Shown in pieces: positions 29,971 to 37,628 of a stretch of 39,497 nt of DNA. The first letter of the stretch is position 1. Every line of letters starts with the position of its first letter. Under the pieces are notes generated by a model, which worked only from the letters and a program-made list of their open reading frames with translations, was not told the DNA's origin and did no database searches. This DNA comes from Sphaerisporangium album (GTDB taxonomy: Bacteria > Actinomycetota > Actinomycetes > Streptosporangiales > Streptosporangiaceae): the NCBI RefSeq assembly GCF_003323745.1, contig NZ_QOIL01000037.1:1-39497 (forward strand). The letters are read 5' to 3'. A program made the position numbers and the translations under genes.

Positions 29971-30771
29971 TCAGTCCTCGGCGGTGAGGCCCTCGCGCAA
30001 CTGGGCCAGGGTGCGGGCCAGCAGACGCGAGACGTGCATCTGCGAGATGCCGAGCTCGGTGGCGATCTGGGACTGGGTCATGTTGCCGAAGAACCGCAGC
30101 AGCAGGATGCGCTTCTCGCGCGGCGGCAGGCGTTCGAGCAGCGGCTTGAGCGACTCGCGGTACTCGACGCCCTCCAGCGACTCGTCGACGATGCCCAGGG
30201 AGTCGGAGACGGCCGGCGCGTCGTCGTCCCCGGAGTCGGGGGCGTCGAGCGAGACCGTGGAGTAGGCGTTGGCGGACTCCAGGCCCTCCAGCACCTCCTC
30301 CTCGCTCATCTGCAGGTGGGCGGCCAGCTCGGCGACCGTGGGCGCGCGGCCCTGGCGCTGGGACAGCTCGCTTATCGCCTTGGTGAGCGAGAGCTTCAGC
30401 TCCTGCAGCCGGCGCGGCACCCGCACCGCCCAGCCCTTGTCGCGGAAGTGCCGCTTGATCTCGCCGACGATGGTCGGCGTCGCGTACGTCGAGAACTCGA
30501 CGCCCCGCGCCAGGTCGAACCGGTCGATCGACTTGATGAGGCCGATGGTGGCCACCTGCGTGAGGTCGTCGAGCCACTCGCCGCGGTTGCGAAAGCGCCG
30601 GGCGAGGTACTCGACCAGGGGCAGATGGAGCTCCACCAGCTCGTCCCGGATGCGCTGGCGCCGCGGGTCGTCGGCCGGCAACTCGGCCAGCTCGCCGAAC
30701 AACCCTCGGGCCCGCACCCTGTCGGGGACGGTGCTGTCACTGCCGGCCACGGCGCGGGTCCTCTCCGTCAC
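29971..30771 (-). CDS. SigB/SigF-type stress or sporulation sigma factor
   Basis: A 266-residue group III sigma-70 factor. Region 2 is LVEYLARRFRNRGEWLDDLTQVATIGLIKSIDRFD...FSTYATPTIVGEIKRHFRDKGW, region 3 PRRLQELKLSLTKAISEL, and region 4 PPREKRILLLRFFGNMTQSQIATELGISQMHVSRLLARTL, all typical of SigB/SigF/SigG. The GTG start overlaps the stop of the upstream anti-sigma gene as GTGA. The pair mirrors rsbW-sigF of mycobacteria; an anti-anti-sigma gene is not adjacent. Which of the several actinobacterial paralogues it is cannot be settled here. Confidence 0.92.
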   Translation of the reverse strand: MTERTRAVAGSDSTVPDRVRARGLFGELAELPADDPRRQRIRDELVELHLPLVEYLARRFRNRGEWLDDLTQVATIGLIKSIDRFDLARGVEFSTYATPTIVGEIKRHFRDKGWAVRVPRRLQELKLSLTKAISELSQRQGRAPTVAELAAHLQMSEEEVLEGLESANAYSTVSLDAPDSGDDDAPAVSDSLGIVDESLEGVEYRESLKPLLERLPPREKRILLLRFFGNMTQSQIATELGISQMHVSRLLARTLAQLREGLTAED

Positions 30772-31205
30772 GACAGCCTCGCAGAACCTCGGCGCTTGTG
30801 CAGCACGATCGCCATGCGGTCGGGGGTGTCGGTCACGGCGTCCACGTCGTCGGCCAGGGCGGTGAGGACCATCCAGGCGAAGTCATCGCGTTTCGGCTCG
30901 GCCTGGCCGACCGTGCTGACCTCGACCCGCACGATCATCTCCTGGCCGGTGAGCTCGAACTCGGCGATCAGGTCGGTGCCCGGGACGGCATGGCCGAGCA
31001 ACATGGCGCACGCCTCGTCGACGGCGATGCGAAGATCTTCGATCTCGTCCAGCGTGAAGTCGAGCCGCGCCGCGAGCCCGGCCGTCGCCGTGCGCAGCAC
31101 GGACAGGTAGGCACTTGCGGCGGGCAGCCGCACGCTCACCGCGTCACGGATCCCGGCGAGCCCGCCGTGGATGCCGTCAGCACGCGTCGCTGTCTCGTCG
31201 GTCAC
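30768..31205 (-). CDS. RsbW-like anti-sigma factor/serine kinase
   Basis: 145 residues of the HATPase_c_2 (RsbW/SpoIIAB) family. After an initial strand (VSVRLPAASAYLSVLRTATAGLAARL) comes the N-box in DLRIAVDEACAMLL, and a later DDVDAV...GIVL-type core (here TDTPDRMAIVLHKRR). It should hold the adjacent sigma factor inactive and may phosphorylate an unseen antagonist. The usual G1 motif DxGxG is not evident, so kinase activity is doubtful. GTG 31205 has GAGGAGG upstream, and its stop overlaps the sigma start. Confidence 0.88.
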   Translation of the reverse strand: MTDETATRADGIHGGLAGIRDAVSVRLPAASAYLSVLRTATAGLAARLDFTLDEIEDLRIAVDEACAMLLGHAVPGTDLIAEFELTGQEMIVRVEVSTVGQAEPKRDDFAWMVLTALADDVDAVTDTPDRMAIVLHKRRGSARLS

Positions 31206-31389
31206 GTTCCTCCTCGCACAGAGCTGCTGATTAGCAACTTACCGCCCCGTGTCCCCTGTTGGAGGACTGGGACGCGCCGATAGTCGTGATCTTGTGGAAT
31301 TGCGGCCGGTTTCCCTGACGTCCCGCTGTCCTTTGCTTACGTTCTCATATGACGCAAAGCGGGACCGGCCGCACCTGCGGCGGAAAGCC

Positions 31390-31427
31390 TCTGGCCTCGC
31401 GCGCTCGACTGAGCGCGCGAGGCCAGA
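31390..31427 (-). terminator. Strong terminator of sodN
   Basis: A perfect 17-bp stem pairs 31390-31406 with 31411-31427 over a 4-base loop. It starts 15 bases past the sodN stop on the minus strand and is followed by GGCTTT. Confidence 0.9.
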
Positions 31428-31442
31428 AACGGGCAGGAAGGC

Positions 31443-31844
31443 TCAGGCGGCCTTGGTCTCCCAGAAGATCTTCGCGATCTCGTCGATCTTTCCGAGCAGG
31501 TCTTCGGCCTTGCTCACATCGACGGTGCCCTTGGCCCCGGCGGCGCCGGCCAGCTTGGTGGCGTCCCAGAAGAGCTGGTGGAGCTGAGGGTACTGCTCGA
31601 CGTGCGGGGGCTTGAAGTAGTCGGTCCACAGCACCCACAGGTGGTGCTTGACCAGCTCGGCGCGCTCCTCCTTGATCGTCAACGCGCGCGCGCGGAAGAC
31701 GGGGTCGTCGTTGTCGGCGTACTTCTGCATGATCGCCTTGACGGACTCCGCCTCGATGCGCGCCTGGGCGGGGTCGTAGACACCGCAGGGCAGGTCACAG
31801 TGCGCGGAGGCGACATGGCGAGGCCGCAACAGTCGTGCGAGCAT
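31443..31844 (-). CDS. sodN: Nickel superoxide dismutase
   Basis: 133 residues. A 14-residue propeptide (MLARLLRPRHVASA) precedes the nickel hook HCDLPCGVYDP; after cleavage His1, Cys2 and Cys6 ligate nickel in the mature 119-residue enzyme, which forms a hexamer in the cytoplasm. The helical remainder (YFKPPHVEQYP, FWETKAA at the end) is typical. ATG 31844 has AAGGAAGG upstream. The processing peptidase gene sodX is divergent, 92 bases away, the standard pairing. I see no clear nickel-responsive Nur box. Confidence 0.97.
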   Translation of the reverse strand: MLARLLRPRHVASAHCDLPCGVYDPAQARIEAESVKAIMQKYADNDDPVFRARALTIKEERAELVKHHLWVLWTDYFKPPHVEQYPQLHQLFWDATKLAGAAGAKGTVDVSKAEDLLGKIDEIAKIFWETKAA

Positions 31845-31936
31845 CGTTTTCCTTCCTTGATGCTGATATTCAGACAGCACTATCCGGTTCCCAACTTACT
31901 CTCGTTGATTCCCAGGAGCGGAAGGGGATGTCGGCC

Positions 31937-32254
31937 ATGAGGGTCCGCGTCGAGGGCGAGTCGATGTCGCCCGCCCTGCGACCTGGGGACTGGCTTGTCG
32001 TCCGCCGGAGGGCGCGGGTGCGGCCCGGGGACGTCGTCGTCGCCCGGCTCCCCGGCGACTCCGCGACGATGATCGTCAAGCGGGCCGCGTGGGCGGACGG
32101 GGACGGCTGGTGGCTGGAGAGCGACAACCAGCGGGCACCCGGCCGCAGGGACAGCTGGGACTTCGGCGCGGTGTCCGCCTCGCTGGTGGTCGGGCGCGTC
32201 CTGTTCCGTTACTGGCCGCCCAGGCGTGGCGCCCTCAGGCGCGCGGGCCACTGA
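31937..32254 (+). CDS. sodX: Nickel-SOD maturation peptidase SodX
   Basis: A 105-residue S26-family (signal-peptidase-like) protease that removes the SodN propeptide. The Ser nucleophile is Ser9 in GESMSPALRPGD and the general-base Lys is Lys48 in MIVKRA. No membrane anchor is present, in keeping with a cytoplasmic target. I prefer ATG 31937 because GGAAGGGG (31920-31927) is nine bases upstream; ATG 31928 abuts that site. Its last 20 bases overlap the convergent CGNR gene. Confidence 0.92.
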   Translation: MRVRVEGESMSPALRPGDWLVVRRRARVRPGDVVVARLPGDSATMIVKRAAWADGDGWWLESDNQRAPGRRDSWDFGAVSASLVVGRVLFRYWPPRRGALRRAGH

Positions 32255-32777
32255 GATCGCGGCGGCGGGCGCGGTAGGCCGCGACGTTGGCGCGGCTGGC
32301 GCAGCGCTCGGAGCAGTAGCGCCGCGAGCGGTTGGACGAGGTGTCGAGGTAGACCCGGTGGCACGGCGCCGCCTGGCACAGGCCGAGACGGTCCACGCCG
32401 AGCTCCGTCACCAGCGCCGTCAGGCCCATGACCGCGCCCGCGGCGTACTCGTCGCTGAGCCGGCCGCCCTCGGTGAGGTGCAGGTGCCAGCGCTGCCCGT
32501 CGTGGCGGGAGATCTGGGGGTGGACGGGCCGCCGCGTCAGCAGGGCGTTGAGCCTTTCGACGGCGGCCTCCTCGTCGCGTGCGGCGGCCGCCGCGAAGAC
32601 GGCGGCCAGCTCGCCGCGCAGCTCGCGCAGCACGCGCAGGTCCTCGCGGGTGAGGCGGTCGGCGTGCCTGCCGCGGCCCGCCTCGACGAGGAACCGGCGG
32701 GCGCCCTCCAGCGAGTCCAGCGGCTCGTCGCTGTTCACGAGCAGCACGGCCAGCTCGGCGTATGACGTCAGGTCCAC
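32235..32777 (-). CDS. CGNR zinc-finger (ABATE) putative regulator
   Basis: 180 residues. The N-terminal ABATE-type domain (ELAVLLVNSDEP...LRGELAAVFAA) is followed by the C-terminal CGNR zinc finger: CQAAPCHRVYLDTSSNRSRRYCSERCASRANVAAYRAR. The finger's Cys pairs and basic tail suggest DNA binding; targets are unknown. GTG 32777 is the likely start, though its ribosome site is weak; longer frames upstream give low-quality sequence. Two TGTAATAC copies lie just upstream. The 3' end overlaps sodX by 20 bases, tail to tail. Confidence 0.85.
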   Translation of the reverse strand: MDLTSYAELAVLLVNSDEPLDSLEGARRFLVEAGRGRHADRLTREDLRVLRELRGELAAVFAAAAARDEEAAVERLNALLTRRPVHPQISRHDGQRWHLHLTEGGRLSDEYAAGAVMGLTALVTELGVDRLGLCQAAPCHRVYLDTSSNRSRRYCSERCASRANVAAYRARRRDLSGPRA

Positions 32778-32817
32778 GTGGGTTCCAGGCGCTGTAAGAG
32801 ATGAGTGCGGATTCCAG

Positions 32818-32837
32818 GTATTACATCGAGTATTACA
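32818..32837 (-). promoter_or_regulatory. Twin TGTAATAC repeats upstream of the CGNR gene
   Basis: On the minus strand TGTAATAC occurs twice with a 12-base period, separated by TCGA, an AT-rich island in GC-rich surroundings. It lies 41-60 bases upstream of the CGNR start. It may be an operator, possibly for the CGNR protein itself, or part of the promoter. Confidence 0.45.
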
Positions 32838-32969
32838 CGGCCCGCCGCCCCGGCGCGGGAGGCCGGGCGCCGGCCGACGGGCGAAGGCCGGTGTGACCGG
32901 CGTCCGCGGCGATGTGGGGCGCGCGCGGGCCGTACCGGTCCGGCGATCCGGGGAGCCGGGCGGCGCTGG

Positions 32970-32999
32970 GGGTATCTGGAGAACGGCTTCGGGTATCTG
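32970..32999. repeat. Two GGGTATCTG repeats 21 bases apart
   Basis: Exact 9-base copies lie at 32970-32978 and 32991-32999. A 21-base period is two helical turns, so both copies face the same side of the DNA. A pair of regulator half-sites is possible. Confidence 0.4.
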
Positions 33000-33101
33000 C
33001 TGATAGGGGGAGTAAGTAGAGATATGTCCGCTTGGAGACGCATGCCGTTGGGCGGCCGACCACTCAGGAGTGGCACGGCCCACAATGGCGGGCGCCTTAC
33101 C

Positions 33102-33112
33102 TTGTGGCACAA
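33102..33112 (+). promoter_or_regulatory. TTGTGGCACAA palindrome ahead of malic enzyme
   Basis: A perfect 5-bp palindrome around one G, about 140 bases before the malic enzyme start. TTGTGG also forms an inverted repeat with CCACAA at 33080-33085. It may be a regulator site, and CACAAT could serve as a -10 element. Confidence 0.3.
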
Positions 33113-33252
33113 TCGAGCAACGGGTGACCCCCGTACCCCCTCACGAGACGACCGTCAACGGCGACGGCCGCCCGGCGACTACAGCAGCCTGGGTCTTCGC
33201 CTGCCTGCGGCGTCCACCGAAGGAAACCGTCCTTTACGACACAGGGGTCGCT

Positions 33253-34443
33253 GTGGCAGTCACGCCGTTCTCCGCTTCTCTCGAATCCCTCGACGTCGAT
33301 CCCGTGTTCGCGATGCACCGCGGCGGCAAGATCGAGGTCCGTTCCACCATCCCCGTCCGTGACGCCGACGACCTGTCGCTCGCGTACACGCCGGGCGTCG
33401 CCCAGGTCTGCACGGCCATCGCCGGCCAGCCCGACCTCGTCAACGACTACACCTGGGTCGGCGGCGTCGTCGCCGTCGTCTCCGACGGCACGGCCGTGCT
33501 CGGGCTCGGTGACATCGGCCCCGCCGCGGCCATGCCCGTCATGGAGGGCAAGGCGCTGCTGTTCAAGGAGTTCGGCGGCGTCGACGCGGTGCCGATCTGC
33601 CTCGACTGCACCGACGTCGACGCGCTGGTCGAGACCGTGGTGCGGCTCGCCCCGTCCTTCGGCGGCATCAACCTGGAGGACATCAGCGCGCCCCGCTGCT
33701 TCGAGGTCGAGGACCGCCTGCGCGAGCGGCTCGCCATCCCGGTCTTCCACGATGACCAGCACGGCACCGCCATCGTCGTGACCGCCGCCCTGCGCAACGC
33801 CGCCCGTCTGACCGGGCGCTCGCTCGGCGACCTGCGCGCCGTGGTCGCGGGCGCGGGGGCCTCCGGCGTGGCGGTCACCAAGATGCTGCTCAACGCGGGC
33901 ATCGGCGACATCGCGGTCTCCGACTCCAAGGGCATGATCTACGAGGGCCGCGAGGGGCTGAACCCCTTCAAGGAGGCCCTGGCCCGGGTCACCAACCGCG
34001 GCGGCTTCACCGGCTCGACCGAGGAGGCCCTCGCCGGGGCGGACGTCTTCGTCGGCCTGTCCGGTTCGACGCTGCCGGAGGCCGCGGTGGCGTCCATGGC
34101 CGCGGGCTCGATCGTGTTCGCGCTGTCGAACCCGACGCCCGAGATCCACCCCGAGGCCGCCCGGCGGCACGCGCGGGTCGTGGCGACCGGCCGCTCCGAC
34201 TTCCCCAACCAGATCAACAACGTGCTGGCGTTCCCCGGAGTGTTCCGCGGCGCGCTCGACGTCCGGGCGTCCACGATCACCGAGTCCATGAAGGTCGCCG
34301 CCGCCGACGCGCTGGCGTCCGTCGTCGGCGACGACCTGACGGCGGACTACGTCATCCCGAGCCCCTTCGACCGGCGGGTCGCCCCGGCGGTGGCCTCGGC
34401 CGTCGCCCACCAGGCCCGCCTGGACGGGGTGGCCCGCAGGTAG
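33253..34443 (+). CDS. NAD(P)-dependent malic enzyme
   Basis: A 396-residue short-form malic enzyme converting malate to pyruvate and CO2, feeding anaplerosis and NAD(P)H supply. LAYTPGVAQVC is near 45, the catalytic Lys in MEGKALLFKEF, metal site residues in HDDQHGTA, and the dinucleotide loop GAGASGVAV near 205. There is no phosphotransacetylase-like C-terminal extension. GTG 33253 aligns with homologue starts (DPVFAMHRGGKIEV); upstream in-frame starts exist but give an implausible leader. NAD versus NADP preference is not settled. Confidence 0.93.
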   Translation: MAVTPFSASLESLDVDPVFAMHRGGKIEVRSTIPVRDADDLSLAYTPGVAQVCTAIAGQPDLVNDYTWVGGVVAVVSDGTAVLGLGDIGPAAAMPVMEGKALLFKEFGGVDAVPICLDCTDVDALVETVVRLAPSFGGINLEDISAPRCFEVEDRLRERLAIPVFHDDQHGTAIVVTAALRNAARLTGRSLGDLRAVVAGAGASGVAVTKMLLNAGIGDIAVSDSKGMIYEGREGLNPFKEALARVTNRGGFTGSTEEALAGADVFVGLSGSTLPEAAVASMAAGSIVFALSNPTPEIHPEAARRHARVVATGRSDFPNQINNVLAFPGVFRGALDVRASTITESMKVAAADALASVVGDDLTADYVIPSPFDRRVAPAVASAVAHQARLDGVARR

Positions 34444-34465
34444 CCGCCCTTGGTGCCCGCACGTG

Positions 34466-34496
34466 ACGAGGTCCGCCCCACCGGCGGGCCTCGTTT
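34466..34496 (+). terminator. Rho-independent terminator of the malic enzyme gene
   Basis: A 12-bp stem with one G-T type pair joins 34466-34477 to 34483-34494 and is followed by TTTCG. It begins 23 bases past the stop. Confidence 0.85.
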
Positions 34497-34794
34497 CGTC
34501 ATGCCCTCCTTCAGCGGGCTGGGCGCCGTCCCCGGCGTCCTGGCTTGTGGTGATTCAGCCCCGGGACGGATCGCGCGCGTCCCGACTTCCCCGTGGAAAA
34601 GGCTTGCCTTCGGCATGAGATAGCCCTCCTGGGGTCAAGTCTCGGGAATTCCCGCGCGATGTTACGCATCGTGCTATAACAAGAACGCTCCGTCACAGCC
34701 GGGCAAGGGCGTCCCGAAGCGCACCAACGTGCAGAGGGACGCGGCGGCCGGAGCGCCCGTGACCGTGCGCGTAGTTCTCGTGGGGACAAGAGCG
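34497..34794 (+). other. Intergenic region upstream of the NsdA-like regulator
   Basis: No gene is seen. GGGAATTCCC, a perfect palindrome, is at 34644-34653. CGATG and CATCG flank TTACG at about 34657-34671, followed by TATAAC (34675-34680), a good -10 element. The regulator's start would be about 110 bases downstream of that promoter, giving a long leader. Confidence 0.4.
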
Positions 34795-36159
34795 ATGCCA
34801 CAACGTGAGCCCAACCTTCTGCTGCAGCACCTCATCGCCGAGGCGGACTTCTCCCACAAGGGGCTGGCCCGCAGGCTGAACGATCTCGGAGCCGCCCGCG
34901 GCCTCGCCGGGCTGAGGTACGACCACAGCTCGGTGCTGCGCTGGACGAGCGGCCAGCAGCCGCGAGATCCGGTGCCGGCGCTGCTGGGGGAGATCTTCGC
35001 GCTGCGCCTCGGCAGGCCGGTCACCCAGGAGGACCTCGGTATGGCGGGGGCGGCCACGTCCCTCGACCTCGGGCAGGAATTCACTCACTCGTGGCAGGAG
35101 GGTGTCGAGACGGTGACAGCACTATGGAGGGCGGACATGGAGAGACGCAGGTTCCTCCTCGACTCCGCCTTCGCCGTCGGAGCGGGTTCCACGGGAGCCC
35201 TGCGGTGGCTGACCCTTCCCATGGGGGCCACGCCGCAGGCCGGCGGGCCCCGCAAGGTGGGCGCCCCCGACATCGCCGCGATCCGGGAGGTCACCCGATC
35301 CTTCGGCGAGCTCGACAACCGCTTCGGCGGGGGCCGGGTGCGGGCGGCGGTCGTCAGGTACCTCGACTCGGCGGTCGCGCCGATGCTCAAGGACGGCATG
35401 TACGGCGAGGCGACCGGCAGGGCGCTGGCCTCCGCGGCGGCCGAGGTGACGCGCCTCGCGGGGTGGATGGCCTACGACCTGGAGCAGCACGGCCTCGCGC
35501 AGCGCCATCTCATCCAGGCGCTCAGCCTGGCGCGTGGCGCGGGCGACCACGGCTTCGGCGGCGAGATCCTCGCCGGCATGGCCCACCAAGCCATATATAT
35601 AGGACAACCCCGGCACGCCCTCGACCTCGCCGGGGCGTCGCAGCTCTCGGCCCGCCGCGCGGGCATCCCGTCCCTGCTGGCCGAGGCGTACGTCCTGGAG
35701 GCCCACGCCCACGCGGCGCTCTCCGACGGCGCGGCCTGCGCCGCCGCGCTGCACGAGGCCGACCTCGCCTTCGACCGCCGCAGCCCCGAGGACGAGCCGC
35801 AGTGGATCCGCTACTTCGACGAGGCCTACCTCGCCGCGAAGTACGCCCACTGCTTCCGCGACCTCGGCGACGGCCCTCAGGCCGTCCGGTACGCGCGCCG
35901 CTCCCTGGACATGGACGGGCGGTACGTCCGCGGGCGCATGTTCAACCTGTCGCTGCTCGCCTCCGCGCACGCCCTGTGCGGGGAGGCCGAGGCGGCCGGC
36001 CAGGCCGGGGCGTCCGCGCTGGACCTGGCGGCGGGGCTGCAGTCCGCGCGCACGCGGTCGTACGTCGCCGACCTGCGCAAGCGGCTGCGACCGCTCGGCG
36101 AGGACGCCGGCGTGGCCGCGCTCATCGAGCGCACCAGGCACCTGGCCCCCGCGGCCTGA
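34795..36159 (+). CDS. NsdA-like TPR-containing transcriptional regulator
   Basis: 454 residues. An N-terminal helix-turn-helix-like segment (LIAEADFSHKGLARRLNDLG...DHSSVLRWTSGQQPRDPVPALLGEIFALRLGR) resembles the Streptomyces NsdA group of differentiation/antibiotic regulators. The rest (about 140-454) is a helical, Ala-rich TPR-like array. Those proteins repress development and antibiotic production; the role here is by family only. ATG 34795 is chosen (GGGGA upstream); GTG 34759 with GGAG is an alternative. A run of rare AT-rich codons occurs at 35594-35603. Confidence 0.78.
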   Translation: MPQREPNLLLQHLIAEADFSHKGLARRLNDLGAARGLAGLRYDHSSVLRWTSGQQPRDPVPALLGEIFALRLGRPVTQEDLGMAGAATSLDLGQEFTHSWQEGVETVTALWRADMERRRFLLDSAFAVGAGSTGALRWLTLPMGATPQAGGPRKVGAPDIAAIREVTRSFGELDNRFGGGRVRAAVVRYLDSAVAPMLKDGMYGEATGRALASAAAEVTRLAGWMAYDLEQHGLAQRHLIQALSLARGAGDHGFGGEILAGMAHQAIYIGQPRHALDLAGASQLSARRAGIPSLLAEAYVLEAHAHAALSDGAACAAALHEADLAFDRRSPEDEPQWIRYFDEAYLAAKYAHCFRDLGDGPQAVRYARRSLDMDGRYVRGRMFNLSLLASAHALCGEAEAAGQAGASALDLAAGLQSARTRSYVADLRKRLRPLGEDAGVAALIERTRHLAPAA

Positions 36160-36178
36160 GGATGCCCGGAACGCGCGA

Positions 36179-36206
36179 GCGGGGCCCGGCCGAAGCCGGA
36201 CCCCGC
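36179..36206. terminator. Bidirectional terminator, TTCG loop
   Basis: GCGGGGCCCGGC (36179-36190) pairs with GCCGGACCCCGC (36195-36206), one mismatch, over CGAA/TTCG. It lies 19 bases past the NsdA-like stop and 25 bases past the stop of the convergent protease gene. Confidence 0.85.
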
Positions 36207-36231
36207 CGTCACGCCGGGTGGTACACCTGCG

Positions 36232-37308
36232 TCAGCGGATCGAACCGGACCACAGGTTGGCGGCCTTCTTGTAGACCGCGTAGGTCTCGCTGTCGAAGTA
36301 CGGCGAGCTGCTGAAGTCGTACCGGCCGTTGCCGTCGGAGTCGCCGATGAGGCTGGTGACGCCGTTGACGTAGCCCAGACGCTTGGTGCTGCTGTAGCCG
36401 GAGATCCAGGGGCCGCCGGCCGCGCCCGCCGTCATCGAGCACTTGACGGCGATCTGCGCCTCGGCCTTGTAAGCGGCCGTGACGCCCGCGGGCTTGGTGT
36501 TGCCGTAGCACCACTTCGGCGTCACACCGGTGAACGGCTTGTCGCCGTCGGGGTGCGGGCCCGCGGGGTAGCCGAAGACGTAGACCGGCTTACCGATCTT
36601 CTGGTTCCAGGCGAAGCCCTGGCCGCCGACATTGTCGCCGAGGCGGCCGGCGTCCTTCCAGGTCCGCACGTCGATGCCGTTGTAGACGGTGACGAAGGCG
36701 TAGTCGCTGTCGTAGTCCTCGTAGACCGCGAAGTCGTAGTGCGTGTAGGCGGACTTGCCGACGTACACGCCCCACGGGGCCTTGCCCTGGTAGTAACCGG
36801 GGATGAACACCCAGCGGTCGAGCGTCTCGCGGTTCAGGTCGGTGTTGTAGACACAGTGACCGGCCGTCGCGACGAGGTTGTGGTACTTGCTCTGGATCGA
36901 GGAGGCGGAGCACCAGTACGGCTTGCCGTTGACGCGGAAGAACACCTTGCCGATGGTGCGCGGCAGGTTGACGTTCTTCACCTTGGTCGGGGTGACCTTC
37001 TCCTGACCGATCGGCGGGACGGTCCCGGTCTTGCCGTCGGGGGCCGCGTCGCTGCCGCCGAACTTGACCTTGCCGTTCACCGAGGAGTCGTTGGAGTAGC
37101 GGGTGGCGGCCCTGAGCTGCTTGCCACCGTTCGCGGTCCAGAACTTCGCGGTGTCGCTCGCCTTGCCCTTGCTGGAGGCGAGGGAGACGTTCGTCGGCTG
37201 GGGCTTGGCCGTGGCCCCGGCGGACGAGGTGAGGGCGGCGCCGATCATGCCGGTGGCGGTGACGGCTGCGCCCAGGGGGAGGATGAGGTGCTTGGCTCGG
37301 ATCGTCAT
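36232..37308 (-). CDS. Secreted trypsin-like protease homologue, catalytic Ser replaced by Ala
   Basis: 358 residues. A signal peptide (about 1-34) and a propeptide-like stretch (to about 115) precede a chymotrypsin-fold domain of the V8-like type. His151 (VATAGHC) and Asp202 (DSDYAFV) are kept, but the nucleophile motif reads G-A-A-G-G-P at 295-300, so Ser297 is Ala. The two neighbouring paralogues have Ser there. It is therefore predicted to be proteolytically inactive. A DxDGNGxxD calcium-binding-like loop is at 323-331. ATG 37308 follows an AGAGGAG site. It is the last of three tandem copies. Confidence 0.92.
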   Translation of the reverse strand: MTIRAKHLILPLGAAVTATGMIGAALTSSAGATAKPQPTNVSLASSKGKASDTAKFWTANGGKQLRAATRYSNDSSVNGKVKFGGSDAAPDGKTGTVPPIGQEKVTPTKVKNVNLPRTIGKVFFRVNGKPYWCSASSIQSKYHNLVATAGHCVYNTDLNRETLDRWVFIPGYYQGKAPWGVYVGKSAYTHYDFAVYEDYDSDYAFVTVYNGIDVRTWKDAGRLGDNVGGQGFAWNQKIGKPVYVFGYPAGPHPDGDKPFTGVTPKWCYGNTKPAGVTAAYKAEAQIAVKCSMTAGAAGGPWISGYSSTKRLGYVNGVTSLIGDSDGNGRYDFSSSPYFDSETYAVYKKAANLWSGSIR

Positions 37309-37628
37309 CTGGCTCCTCTGGCTACTGCTCGAGAGACGTCACTTACGTCCCATGTGTCCCATTGGGGATGACATCGAGCCTATGCGCTTTCTTTACGGGG
37401 GCCATATGAAGAAAGCGACATACAGGCATATCTAGGCATTGATGGGGATCTCGCGCCAGGGAACCCTCACCGCTGGGTGAGGTTGAGGTGTGAGATTCGT
37501 AACCGGATACCGTCGGGCCGAGTGAGTTGCGGGTATCCGTCCGAACGAGAAAGGCCCGGCCGAAGCCGGGCCTTTCATGCGCCGTCAGACGCCTTACGAG
37601 ATGCTCGGCCGGTCGCGGCCGGGCGGAC
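37309..37628 (-). promoter_or_regulatory. Spacer between first and second protease genes
   Basis: No gene is seen in 320 bases. An inverted repeat CGCTTTCTT (37385-37393)/AAGAAAGCG (37409-37417) with a 15-base centre lies 77-109 bases upstream of the 36232-37308 gene and is a candidate operator. AT-rich sequence around 37400-37440 probably holds the promoter. A strong terminator for the upstream paralogue is at 37549-37576. Confidence 0.5.
37549..37576 (-). terminator. Terminator of the second protease gene
   Basis: A perfect 12-bp stem pairs 37549-37560 with 37565-37576 around a TTCG tetraloop on the coding strand; the 3' arm ends CCTTTC. It begins 53 bases past the stop of the gene at 37629. 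Confidence 0.85.

Larger units (their letters stand above)
32778..33252. other. Gene-free divergent region between CGNR gene and malic enzyme
   Basis: I see no convincing gene in these 475 bases. They hold two TGTAATAC copies near the CGNR start (32818-32837), two GGGTATCTG copies 21 bases apart (32970-32999), and a TTGTGGCACAA palindrome (33102-33112) toward the malic enzyme. The last 150 bases could encode an N-terminal extension of the malic enzyme, but this would be Pro/Arg-rich and without family match. Confidence 0.5.

Noticed and set aside
31845..31936. Possible Nur (nickel) operator between sodN and sodX
   Set aside because: No TTGCAA-type repeat pair could be found.
34644..34680. 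GGGAAT followed by GTT upstream of the NsdA-like gene as a SigR promoter
   Set aside because: The spacing is 11 bases, not 18-19.
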